Shown here piece after piece: positions 46,974 through 55,723 of a DNA stretch of 64,000 nucleotides. Under the pieces are notes generated by a model. That model saw only the letters and a program-made list of their open reading frames with translations, searched no databases and was not told where the DNA came from. Each line of letters starts with the position of its first letter. The first letter of the stretch is position 1. This stretch comes from Dehalobacterium formicoaceticum. GTDB lineage: Bacteria > Bacillota > Dehalobacteriia > Dehalobacteriales > Dehalobacteriaceae. The DNA is taken from contig NZ_CP022121.1 in assembly GCF_002224645.1 (NCBI RefSeq), positions 1-64,000 on the forward strand, given 5' to 3'. Made by a program: the position numbers and the translations under genes.

Positions 46974-47612
46974 TTATTCAGTTGCGATATCCAGCAATTT
47001 TTGCGGTTCCTTAATCATAATCTTCTCATATTTATAATCAAGAATACCAAGGTTTTTTAATCGATTCAAATTTTTCGTTATTGTAACCCGATGAGCACCT
47101 AGCATATTTGCGATCTGCTCATGAGTCAGGTTAATTGTGATACTTTTGTTTTGGGGATTCTCTTTTTTCTCATAACAACAGATGCTGTAAAGAACTCTTG
47201 CTAAACTGCGCAAAATGTTGCTTACGGACATATCATAAATTTGATATGCCATCATTCTTGACAAAATAGATTGGGATTTAGCAATAAACAATGTAATTTC
47301 AAAATCTTCCTTCATCACTTCCAAAATTCTTTCCCGGGTAAAAAAATACAATTCACAATCCTCTATGGCAATCGCTTCATATATGCCGGGTTGGTGATGA
47401 AAAACAAATTGTTCGCCAAATATTGTTTTTTCTGCTTTGATACTTATTGTTTTCAACATACCATCTTTACTTAGTAAACCGCCTTTTACTTTGCCTTTGT
47501 TAAGAAAATACAGACCGGCGGGATTGTCACTGACTGCTATAATATATTCACCGCTTTTTCTCAATATCTTCGTGCCCAAATGCAGATACTTGTCCCATAT
47601 CTGGGAAGACAT
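46974..47612 (-). CDS. Crp/Fnr family regulator (CprK-like), 2
   Basis: 212 residues. It has a sensor barrel (about 15-115), a dimer helix and an HTH with LTHEQIANMLGAHRVTITKNLNRLK. The HTH resembles CprK/Crp more than Fnr, and no N-terminal Cys cluster is present. It is transcribed divergently from the ASST gene at 47924, whose promoter contains a perfect palindrome. It shares low similarity with regulator 1. Confidence 0.85.
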   Translation of the reverse strand: MSSQIWDKYLHLGTKILRKSGEYIIAVSDNPAGLYFLNKGKVKGGLLSKDGMLKTISIKAEKTIFGEQFVFHHQPGIYEAIAIEDCELYFFTRERILEVMKEDFEITLFIAKSQSILSRMMAYQIYDMSVSNILRSLARVLYSICCYEKKENPQNKSITINLTHEQIANMLGAHRVTITKNLNRLKNLGILDYKYEKIMIKEPQKLLDIATE

Positions 47613-47923
47613 TCCTTCACTCTCTTGGGTAGTTTCTCCAAAATAATGGGACTGGGTAATATATTCAATTAATTCTTTTGATGTATCTTTTATAAACCAT
47701 CACCACGCTAACTTAGTTTATATTAGAAACTATTGTAATTATTATAAACCACTTCTTCTTTTTGTCACGCAGGTTGATCGCATTTTTTGATTGTTTTTTA
47801 CCTGATAAGTTTTTAATTTGCGAGAATGTAATTTATATTACATTCTTATTTAGACTTGTATAATACAATCATTATTAAAATAATAATATCATATTCGAAA
47901 TTATTTTAAAAGGAGTGACCATT
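47613..47923. promoter_or_regulatory. divergent regulatory region between crp/fnr gene 2 and ASST gene 2
   Basis: 311 bp, very AT-rich. Besides the palindrome at 47824-47845 and the -10 at 47859, there is a degenerate half-like site TTGTAAT-TATT-ATAAA near 47735 that could serve the crp/fnr gene. No ORF stands out. Confidence 0.5.
47824..47845 (+). promoter_or_regulatory. perfect Crp/Fnr-type palindrome (dehalobox-like)
   Basis: GAATGTAAT (47824-47832) and ATTACATTC (47837-47845) are exact inverted copies around TTAT. The inner TAAT-N4-ATTA spacing equals the CprK dehalobox TTAAT-N4-ATTAA. A TATAAT -10 lies at 47859-47864, centred about 27 bp downstream, so a bound dimer would touch the -35 region. 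Confidence 0.7.
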
Positions 47924-49807
47924 TTGAGTAATTATTTGGAAACTGAACAACATTTAATTACCGTACAATTCGAAGCTGAAGAAAAATTCTTAGCTGAACT
48001 AAGATCAGGAAACTATACCTTAGAAAATCCTCTGGTGGTGGAGAATCCCTATATCATTAATCCCCTGGCAGCAGTCATATGTTTTAACACAAACGAAGAA
48101 ACGGCAATAGAAATCACCGTAAAAGGAAAAGCAGAACCAGGCGATTTAACCCATACCTTCGATGCCGCCAAGGAGCATATCCTACCCATTTATGGATTAT
48201 ATGACGATTATGAAAATACGGTTATTTTAAAAGACGGCAGGGGAAAAACATCAGAGGTGAAAATCTCTATCCCCGAATTAAATGTTAATAAAGCCCAATA
48301 TTGCAAGACAACATCGGAGTATTTTGGAAAAGATATCATGGCTATTTCCACCACAACACCTTTAATCGAATCGGCAAAAACAGTAGGTTTTGACTATGCT
48401 GGTGATTTAAGATGGTGTATAACTAATAAACAAAGCTGGGATATTAAGAAAATTTCCAATGGCAGACTGTTAGTTACATCTTACAGAACGATCCAAAAGC
48501 CATACTACACCGTAGGTATTATGGAAATTGACTTTAGCGGCAAAATCTATAAAGAATACAGAATGCCCGGGGGTTATCACCATGATGTCATCGAGTTAGA
48601 AAACGGAAACTTGCTGGCCGCTTCTGATAATGACTTTAATGAATCAGTGGAAGATTTCGTGGTGGAGATCGATAGAAAAACGGGCGTAATCGTTAAATCA
48701 TGGGATTTGATGGACATCTTGCCCAGAGACGGCGGCAAAGCCGGCGACTGGAATCACCATGACTGGTTCCACAACAACTCTGTTTGGTATGACAAACCGA
48801 CCAATTCCATCACTATGTCCGGCAGACATAAGGATGCCGTAATTAATTTTAATTATGATTCCGGTGCACTGAACTGGATCATTGGTGACCCGGAAGGCTG
48901 GGGCGAAGAATGGCAAAAATATTTCTTTAAAAATGTTACCAAAGGCGATTTTGACTGGCAATATGAACAGCATGCAGCGATGATTTTACCTAACGGGAAT
49001 GTATTCATCTTTGATAACGGTACCTACCGGTCAAAAAATGAAGCCACCAGAGTAGATCCCCAAGATAATTTCTCCCGAGGTGTCATCTACCGCATTGATA
49101 CAGATAAAATGGAAATCGAGCAGGTTTGGCAGTACGGCAAGGAAAGAGGTGCGGAATTTTACTCCCCCTATATTTGCAACGTTGATTATTACGGGGAAGA
49201 CCATTATATGGTTCACTCCGGCGGCATCGCCACCTACAGGGGGAAACATACTGACGGTCTGGGCGCTATGCTCTTAAACAAATATAAGGATGAGCATATT
49301 CATTTAACCCTGGAGTCCATCACCGTAGAAGTGCAAAATGATGAAGTAAAATACGAGTTAAACGTGCAGGGCGGTAACTATTACCGGGCGCGAAGACTTA
49401 CTTTCTATGACGAAACCATCAATTTTGCTTTGGGTAAAGGGGAAATGTTAGGCGGGTTCGGTGTAACCCCTGAGTTTGGCATGAAGATCAAATTTAAAGA
49501 TGCCGATGCTGAGCTTCCGGAAAAACATAACTTATCATTGACATTGGAAGAAGATAGATTGGCGCTCAGGGCACGTTTTAGAGAAGGCTCAGATGTATTC
49601 CTGGAATTGAAAGGCAGGGATGGGTCCAAATTCTATTCCATACCCACAGTGGTTCATGATGTGACCGCCGCTTGTGTATCCTTTGAGGAACAGAGCGATA
49701 ACGATTTCCAATTCTACGTCAGCAACGAGGGATTTAGCGGAGAATTTGACATCTATTTAAATATTGATAATCTAAGATATGATGTAAACAAGGGCGTAAA
49801 ATTTTAA
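47924..49807 (+). CDS. arylsulfotransferase (AssT-like), cytoplasmic, 2
   Basis: 627 residues from a TTG at 47924 spaced 8 bp from AAGGAG; a GTG three codons earlier overlaps the site. An N-terminal beta domain (about 1-120) precedes the propeller. Active-site regions of bacterial AssT are present: HHDWFHNNSVWYD (His), SGRHKDAVINF, QYEQHAAMILPNGNVFIFDNGTYR (His and Arg) and MVHSGG (His). The family moves sulfuryl groups from aryl sulfates to phenols without PAPS. There is no signal peptide or DsbA-type partner, unlike periplasmic enterobacterial AssT. About 630-residue paralogue at 49902. Confidence 0.88.
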   Translation: MSNYLETEQHLITVQFEAEEKFLAELRSGNYTLENPLVVENPYIINPLAAVICFNTNEETAIEITVKGKAEPGDLTHTFDAAKEHILPIYGLYDDYENTVILKDGRGKTSEVKISIPELNVNKAQYCKTTSEYFGKDIMAISTTTPLIESAKTVGFDYAGDLRWCITNKQSWDIKKISNGRLLVTSYRTIQKPYYTVGIMEIDFSGKIYKEYRMPGGYHHDVIELENGNLLAASDNDFNESVEDFVVEIDRKTGVIVKSWDLMDILPRDGGKAGDWNHHDWFHNNSVWYDKPTNSITMSGRHKDAVINFNYDSGALNWIIGDPEGWGEEWQKYFFKNVTKGDFDWQYEQHAAMILPNGNVFIFDNGTYRSKNEATRVDPQDNFSRGVIYRIDTDKMEIEQVWQYGKERGAEFYSPYICNVDYYGEDHYMVHSGGIATYRGKHTDGLGAMLLNKYKDEHIHLTLESITVEVQNDEVKYELNVQGGNYYRARRLTFYDETINFALGKGEMLGGFGVTPEFGMKIKFKDADAELPEKHNLSLTLEEDRLALRARFREGSDVFLELKGRDGSKFYSIPTVVHDVTAACVSFEEQSDNDFQFYVSNEGFSGEFDIYLNIDNLRYDVNKGVKF

Positions 49808-49830
49808 AAATAGCCTTGTGGATTTTATGT

Positions 49831-49873
49831 AACGGCCGGAGAATAGGGGTATTACCCTTACTCTCCGGCCGTT
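49831..49873. terminator. bidirectional terminator between convergent ASST genes
   Basis: AACGGCCGGAGA (49831-49842) pairs with TCTCCGGCCGTT (49862-49873), followed by TTAATTTT on the plus strand. Confidence 0.8.
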
Positions 49874-49901
49874 TTAATTTTATAAAGTTTATTACCTGTA
49901 T

Positions 49902-51788
49902 TTATGCCTTAATTGTAACGCCGGTCTCATAAACTTTTTCTTCGGCGACAAGTTTTACTTGATAGTTACCGGATAATCCGATCTTGTTGATAAAGGTATC
50001 GATATTGCGTGGATCCGCTTTTTGGAAAGTACCTACGCACATCGCTTGGAAGGCCTGAGGTACGGTATTGATGGGATATCTTTTTATCTCACCGGCTTCG
50101 TTCACCAGGAGCAATTGGGCCATTTCCCCGGCGTCGAAGATGGCATTAAAGAGAAAACGATCTTCTTCCTCGGTGATGGATGCTTGGAAATGATCCGGTA
50201 CTAACGCACCCGTCTCTTCAGCTTTAATCTTCATTTTTGTTTCTTCGGTCTTAATTAAGTTGCCAAGGATTTCTCCAGCGCCCAATTCCGCAGTTTCGTT
50301 TGCATAGTAGAGCGGTAATTTCTCCGCTCTGTAACAATTGGCAGGCACCTGCAATTCGTACATGAGCACGTCATCTTTAAGCTCACAGGTGATGGAATTG
50401 AAGGTATACACATTATCCTTAAACTCCGGTTGCATGGTCTTCATGACCGCCATACCTTCACATGGTTTACCATTTTCATAGCCTATACCACCGGAATGAA
50501 CCAAGTAATGGCCTTCATTATAATACTCCACATTGCAAATGTAAGGAGAGAAAAATTCGGCGCCCCGTTCTTTCCCATACTGCCATACTTGCTTGATGGT
50601 CATCTTTTCAGTATCAATGCGGTATCTGACCCCACGGCTGAAGTTCTTGCTATTAGGCCAATAATTTTCTTTGTTTTTTGCTCTGAAGTGACCGTTGTCA
50701 AACAGCATGATGTCCCCGTCAGGTAATACGACGCAAGCGTGTTGTTCATACTGCCAGTCAAAATCTCCGTCTCCAACCGGGGTAAAGAAGTATTTATCCA
50801 CCATTTCCTTAGGCCAACCTTCCGGGTCACCGATAATCCAATTTAATTCTCCTGTCTCATAATCAATGTTGATCACAGCGTCTTGATGACGACCGGATAA
50901 GCTTAAGCTATTGGTCTTTTTATCGTACCAAACGGCGTTGTTGTGGAACCAGTCATGCTCATCTTGACTTCCCGAACCAGCGACGTCCTGAGGCAGGACT
51001 TTTTTATAATCCCAGGACTTCAAAACCTCTCCTGTTTTTGCATCCAACAATACGCACATATCTTCTACGGTACCAGAGTAAAAATCAAAAGTGAGAACCA
51101 AGATGTTGCCATCCTCCATGGGGAATTGATCATGATGATAGCCACTGGGCAGGACGTATTCTTTAAAGATTTTACCACTAAAGGCCATTTCATAAAGGCC
51201 TGTGGTGAAATAGGGCATTTTTACTAAACGTTCTGTTCCTACGAGAATATGACCATTGGGTAAGCGCTTGAGATCAAATGCAAAATTCTTCGTAGCATAC
51301 CAACGAATATCACCGGCATAGTCGTAGCCTACAGGCATCGATCGCATAGCAGCAGTCAGGAACATCAGATTGTTTCCCATGTATTCAGGGGTAGTCTTAA
51401 TAGAGGTAGCGACCGGAACATCCGTATGAAGCGGCTCGGTCTGTATTTTGATTGTGTTTTTTTGCCCATTAGCCATGATGAGTTCGATCTTATTTTCATA
51501 ATCTGCATAGAGACCATATATTGGTAGAATATGCTTCTTACCGGCGGGGAAGGTATGACGGATATCCCCAAGATGTTCCTTGCCGCGCACGACGACTGTC
51601 GCTTCAGTAGCTACCGGTGTTTCAAATAGGACCATAGCTGTCAGGGGACAAATTCCATAGGGGTTGATTTTAACAAGGGGGTTATAAAGGGTATAACCCC
51701 CTGCTGCAAATTCAGCTAAAAATGCCTTTTCTAGTTTTTCCTGTTGATGAATAATATGGGGAACTTGTTCACTTTTGATAGCATTCAT
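49902..51788 (-). CDS. arylsulfotransferase (AssT-like), cytoplasmic, 3
   Basis: 628 residues, colinear with the paralogue at 47924-49807. It has NPYGICPLTAMVLFETPV, HDWFHNNAVWYDKKTNSLSLSGRHQDAVINID, QYEQHACVVLPDGDIMLFDNGHFR and YLVHSGGIGY. All candidate catalytic His and the Arg are kept. No signal peptide. RBS AAGGAG. It lies 134 bp downstream of a DASS transporter on the same strand, so import and desulfation or sulfotransfer may be coupled. Confidence 0.88.
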   Translation of the reverse strand: MNAIKSEQVPHIIHQQEKLEKAFLAEFAAGGYTLYNPLVKINPYGICPLTAMVLFETPVATEATVVVRGKEHLGDIRHTFPAGKKHILPIYGLYADYENKIELIMANGQKNTIKIQTEPLHTDVPVATSIKTTPEYMGNNLMFLTAAMRSMPVGYDYAGDIRWYATKNFAFDLKRLPNGHILVGTERLVKMPYFTTGLYEMAFSGKIFKEYVLPSGYHHDQFPMEDGNILVLTFDFYSGTVEDMCVLLDAKTGEVLKSWDYKKVLPQDVAGSGSQDEHDWFHNNAVWYDKKTNSLSLSGRHQDAVINIDYETGELNWIIGDPEGWPKEMVDKYFFTPVGDGDFDWQYEQHACVVLPDGDIMLFDNGHFRAKNKENYWPNSKNFSRGVRYRIDTEKMTIKQVWQYGKERGAEFFSPYICNVEYYNEGHYLVHSGGIGYENGKPCEGMAVMKTMQPEFKDNVYTFNSITCELKDDVLMYELQVPANCYRAEKLPLYYANETAELGAGEILGNLIKTEETKMKIKAEETGALVPDHFQASITEEEDRFLFNAIFDAGEMAQLLLVNEAGEIKRYPINTVPQAFQAMCVGTFQKADPRNIDTFINKIGLSGNYQVKLVAEEKVYETGVTIKA

Positions 51789-51922
51789 TCAATCAACACT
51801 CCTTATATTTTAAATTTATTATTTACTAGCTTAATACCGAATGTTACCGGTTATTAATCGATTTTCTCCAGCGGTCATCCACGTGGTAAAGCCTGGGACA
51901 CATCAGCCCTTGAAAATTTTGT

Positions 51923-53446
51923 TTAAAACAGCATCTTCGCCAATGGATAACCAATGAAGATGTAGTATATCAGAGATACAATGCAGATTGGGAAGCCTAT
52001 ACGCATAATCTCACCAGTACTATAGATATCCTTACGCCCATGCATCATTCCGGCATGAGGGGAGGCGGCAGGGGTTAACATCGCTACGAAGACCATCATG
52101 GTCACGCCCATGGCAACCGGTAAAGGATTCAGACCCATCTGTCCACAGAAAGCCAGTATTACCGGCATAAGCACCACTGCCATAGCAGCGTTGTTAGCAA
52201 AATTGGTAAGGATTAAAGCCACTGTAAACATAATGGCGACAAAGCCCATCTCTGATTGTCCGCCCAAAATAGGATTAAGTACATTCAGCAAGAAACCTGT
52301 AACACCGGTAGCCTCATTGGACAAGGCATTAGCACCGTAAACTGCGGCAGCGATCATGAAGTAAATACCCCAATTGAACTGTTTATAGGCAACGTCTCTA
52401 AAATTCAAAACTTCTTTGCCTTTATAGCGAATGATGGTGAAAAAGATAACCCAGATTAATGTCACACCTAAGGGTCCTAAAGTTGCTAAAATATTTACCA
52501 CCGGATTGCTTCTGTCCAGGAAACTCGGAGCCAGCAGCATGATGAGGTACAAAGGTATCATCAGCATCATTAGCTTCTGCGGCCAAACCATCGCCGGCAA
52601 CGGCTGTTCTTTGGCCAACTGATCAGCATCGACGCCCTTGAGTTTGCTGACATCCGGACGCAGAATATATTTCAAAACGAGAATATAAGTGATCAGAAGC
52701 AGCATAGTCATAATAAAGTTAAACGCCATATAAGGCACATAAGGAACCGGTGTCAAATCAGCAGGAACACCAGTCATGGAACCATACGCACTTACAACAA
52801 TCAATTGTGCACCCATAAAGGGGAAAAAGGGTTGACCCAAAGTCATAACGGCAAACATGCCCACAAAGAAATAGGGCCAGATTTTATCGCTACGTTCTAT
52901 CTTCAATGAGTCCATGATACGCAAGGTGATTGGCCACATCAGGATCAAACCGGTGATCGGCGTTACCAATGCAGAAATAACGTAGCAGGTAAACCAAACT
53001 ACAGCCATAAAAGAATAGGGACGCCCATTAATTATCTTCCGCGTTAGCAACCAGCGCGCAATATATTTGGTGCAGCCCGCTTCGTCAATAGCGCCAAACA
53101 AGATCATCGAAAACAAAGTCAGCAAAACTACGTCCGCGCCAAAGGCATTGAGGAAAACGGCTTTAAAGCCAAGAGCGCCTTGTCCAGCATAGCCGGATAT
53201 AGCAATAAGTACCAGGCCAATCAAGCTTGGCCATAAACTGCCGACGGCTGACCACAAATACACCATACCCAGAAAAGCACCAACGACCTTCATCCCCACT
53301 GGGGTAATCGGTTCAATCGGAGACATAAACCAAAAAATCGCCATAATAGCAAGACCAACCAAACTATGAAAATAAACCATCTTATCATTAGGAAGTATTC
53401 CTTTATCACTAGCAACCGCTTTTTTAGAACCAGCAGCGGGTCCCAT
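51923..53446 (-). CDS. DASS/SLC13-type anion:Na+ symporter
   Basis: 507 residues with about 12 hydrophobic helices. GLVLIAISGYAG, GAIDEAGCTKYIARWLLTRK, NEATGVTGFLLNVLNP and TNFANNAAMAVVLMPVILAFCGQM are features of the DASS family, including the SNT-like TNFANNAA motif. The family imports dicarboxylates, citrate or sulfate. The operon-like position before an ASST gene and behind two LysR regulators suggests an organic acid or sulfated anion. The exact substrate cannot be read. Confidence 0.85.
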   Translation of the reverse strand: MGPAAGSKKAVASDKGILPNDKMVYFHSLVGLAIMAIFWFMSPIEPITPVGMKVVGAFLGMVYLWSAVGSLWPSLIGLVLIAISGYAGQGALGFKAVFLNAFGADVVLLTLFSMILFGAIDEAGCTKYIARWLLTRKIINGRPYSFMAVVWFTCYVISALVTPITGLILMWPITLRIMDSLKIERSDKIWPYFFVGMFAVMTLGQPFFPFMGAQLIVVSAYGSMTGVPADLTPVPYVPYMAFNFIMTMLLLITYILVLKYILRPDVSKLKGVDADQLAKEQPLPAMVWPQKLMMLMIPLYLIMLLAPSFLDRSNPVVNILATLGPLGVTLIWVIFFTIIRYKGKEVLNFRDVAYKQFNWGIYFMIAAAVYGANALSNEATGVTGFLLNVLNPILGGQSEMGFVAIMFTVALILTNFANNAAMAVVLMPVILAFCGQMGLNPLPVAMGVTMMVFVAMLTPAASPHAGMMHGRKDIYSTGEIMRIGFPICIVSLIYYIFIGYPLAKMLF

Positions 53447-53529
53447 ATTTTTTCACACTCCTTTAGTACTTAGATTCTTTCTTTCCATTTTCTCCGCTAA
53501 CAGAACTTTTAAGATAAATGATACTTATA

Positions 53530-53541
53530 AACCAATTGGTT
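53530..53541 (-). promoter_or_regulatory. palindromic operator candidate for the transporter operon
   Basis: AACCAATTGGTT is a perfect 12-bp palindrome 84 bp before the transporter start, within the promoter region. It is in the right place for one of the two LysR-type regulators encoded upstream. Confidence 0.4.
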
Positions 53542-53607
53542 ATATCTATTATAATGTATCAATCTTCTTTAGCATAATACAGATTTTGTGATATCGCTCA
53601 TGTGAAA

Positions 53608-53640
53608 AAAAATATATGCACCTAAAGTGCATATATTTTT
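53608..53640 (-). terminator. terminator of the LysR pair
   Basis: AAAAATATATGCAC (53608-53621) pairs perfectly with GTGCATATATTTTT (53627-53640). On the minus strand it continues into more T residues. Confidence 0.75.
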
Positions 53641-53692
53641 GTTGATAATTATAGTTCTATTTTGTTTTAACTAATCAGAAAATAGAAGTTTG

Positions 53693-54616
53693 TCATTTGT
53701 TTATCAAGTTCTCCTTAATCAGTTTTTTAACCAGGGCAAGCAATTCCTTCTCGACAAATGATAAGGATTCATAGGGAGTGTATAAGATAAAAATATCCCA
53801 TTGCTCACTGAACTCCTGTATCGGTATGGCTTTAATCATGCCACTGTTCATATATAGATCATTAAAGGATAAAATCTCAGGAAAAATTGAGAATCCGAAG
53901 TCATCGCTGATAAGTCTTTTAAGCAGTTCGATATCTTCGACTATAATTGGTTTATTAAGATGATATCTCAAGGCTTTAGAAACCTGGACATAGTTTTCTT
54001 TATAAGAAACCATCTTCAAAGACTTGAGATCAGAGGCGCCGAGCCATTCTCTATCAGCCAGAGGGTTCTTACTGCTTAAAAAAACCAACAGTCTAGTCTG
54101 ACTTCCGGAAATAATCTCACATTCAATATCTACATCTTTTAACTGCTTGAGTAAATTGTTTTTACCCTCTGGATCGCAGGTTATTATGCCAATGGAATAG
54201 GCGCCCTTATCCATGCTCTCCACAATTTCATAATAAGGTGCTTCATGAATATGCAAGCAAATCTTTGGGTGAAGGGAATGAAATTTCATAAGTAGCTCAG
54301 GGATTATGGCATTTGCAAAGGCTCCTGGAATAGCCATATGAAAATTTCGGATCAGGATGTTTTTTTCGTCCATGATTCCCTTAATCTTTTCGCTTAAGTT
54401 TAAGGTGTATTTTGCCAGCTCCAGGACAGCTTCCCCTTGTTCTAAAAGGACAACGCCTGTGCTGCTGCGTTCAAAGATTTTTAAGCCCAGTTCTTCTTCC
54501 AGTCGACTAAGAGATACACTTAAGGAGGGTTGACTAATAAAAAGAGCATTGGCAGCCTTTGACAGTGATCCAAATTCATCAATTTTTACGATTTGCTCAA
54601 GCTGTTCGATACGCAT
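53693..54616 (-). CDS. LysR-type transcriptional regulator, second of a tandem pair
   Basis: 307 residues from the ATG at 54616 (AAAGGAG; an earlier frame start at 54649 overlaps the previous gene). The N-terminal HTH is IEQLEQIVKIDEFGSLSKAANALFISQPSLSVSLSRLEEELGLKIFERS. The effector domain (about 90-300) is of the LysR substrate-binding fold. It starts 13 bp after the neighbouring LysR gene, which has the same length and similar start MRIEQLQ, pointing to a tandem duplication. Confidence 0.93.
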   Translation of the reverse strand: MRIEQLEQIVKIDEFGSLSKAANALFISQPSLSVSLSRLEEELGLKIFERSSTGVVLLEQGEAVLELAKYTLNLSEKIKGIMDEKNILIRNFHMAIPGAFANAIIPELLMKFHSLHPKICLHIHEAPYYEIVESMDKGAYSIGIITCDPEGKNNLLKQLKDVDIECEIISGSQTRLLVFLSSKNPLADREWLGASDLKSLKMVSYKENYVQVSKALRYHLNKPIIVEDIELLKRLISDDFGFSIFPEILSFNDLYMNSGMIKAIPIQEFSEQWDIFILYTPYESLSFVEKELLALVKKLIKENLINK

Positions 54617-54629
54617 AGGAACTTCTCCT

Positions 54630-55553
54630 TTAATTACAGTTGTCGACAATTGTATCGATAAGTATCTTTTTTAATTGTTTTGCCGAATAAGACAAAGGCT
54701 CAGTTTTTGAATAGATAAGGTGCATTTTCATTTTATTTTCATCGGTCACCTTCTCAATGGTACGATAATTCAGCAGCCCTTTTTCAAAAAACAGATCGTT
54801 ATAAAAAAAGAAACGAGGGAAGACAGCAATTGCCTGATTCTTGGCGATGATTATTTTCATGACTTCACGATTAGAAACAATCAAAAATTCATTCTTAGCG
54901 ATATCTATCCCACAATTTCGCAATAAATTACGATACCTGCCGCGATAATCCACAATAGTCATTCCTTCAATATCTGTTAAGCTAATGGTCTCTTTAGCTG
55001 CTAGAGGATGATGTGTACCAATTATCAAGCATAAATCATCCTGAATTATTTCTTCATAGGCAATGTCCAGTTGATCAAGGAGCTTGCGCATTGTCTCATC
55101 ATAATTACTGTTCCAAACCGTGACTCCCATTAAACATGCTCCTGCGGCTACCTTGTCAACGATGCTGATGCCTATATCCTCTGTAAGCGCAAGATTAACA
55201 TTGGGGTATTTTTCATGGAATCGCGCTATGAGAAGGCCACCAAAAGAGTTGAATACTCCCGGGGCGAGAATCAGACTGAAATTTCCGGTTAGATTGGCTT
55301 CGCCACTTGACAGAGACTTAAGTACTTCAATACTATTAATTATTTCCCGGGCCATACTAATGACTTCTTTCCCCTGGCAGGTCGGAATCATGCCGATACG
55401 ATTGCGGCGAAATATTTTGTAGCCAAGCTCGTCTTCAAGGTTTTTCACAGAATGGCTAAGCTGAGGCTGACCCATAAAAAATGTTTTCGCCGCTTCAGAG
55501 ATAGATTTCTTATTATTAATCTCGATGATATGCTGAAGCTGCTCTATACGCAC
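54630..55553 (-). CDS. LysR-type transcriptional regulator, first of a tandem pair
   Basis: 307 residues. The HTH reads RIEQLQHIIEINNKKSISEAAKTFFMGQPQLSHSVKNLEDELGYKIFRRN. The effector domain has diverged strongly from its neighbour, so the two probably respond to different ligands. Both are likely co-transcribed and end at the terminator near 53608. Candidate target: the DASS-ASST operon immediately downstream. Confidence 0.93.
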   Translation of the reverse strand: MRIEQLQHIIEINNKKSISEAAKTFFMGQPQLSHSVKNLEDELGYKIFRRNRIGMIPTCQGKEVISMAREIINSIEVLKSLSSGEANLTGNFSLILAPGVFNSFGGLLIARFHEKYPNVNLALTEDIGISIVDKVAAGACLMGVTVWNSNYDETMRKLLDQLDIAYEEIIQDDLCLIIGTHHPLAAKETISLTDIEGMTIVDYRGRYRNLLRNCGIDIAKNEFLIVSNREVMKIIIAKNQAIAVFPRFFFYNDLFFEKGLLNYRTIEKVTDENKMKMHLIYSKTEPLSYSAKQLKKILIDTIVDNCN

Positions 55554-55723
55554 AGATAATACCCCTCCCTCAATTGTCTTTCATTATCTCTTGTATTCTC
55601 TCTCGATCCTTGATTTCCACTTCTTTTTTGTCCCGAGAATCTATTAAAAAGCAGGAGGTCTAATTCATGAGCAGCACTGTCTGACGCAAAGATTTCCTGT
55701 GGTGAAAGATCATGGTCAATCCT

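Noticed and set aside
55667-55682. Short ORF MSSTV then TGA after a strong ribosome site
   Set aside because: Only five codons; read-through gives no recognisable protein and no SECIS-like stem was found.
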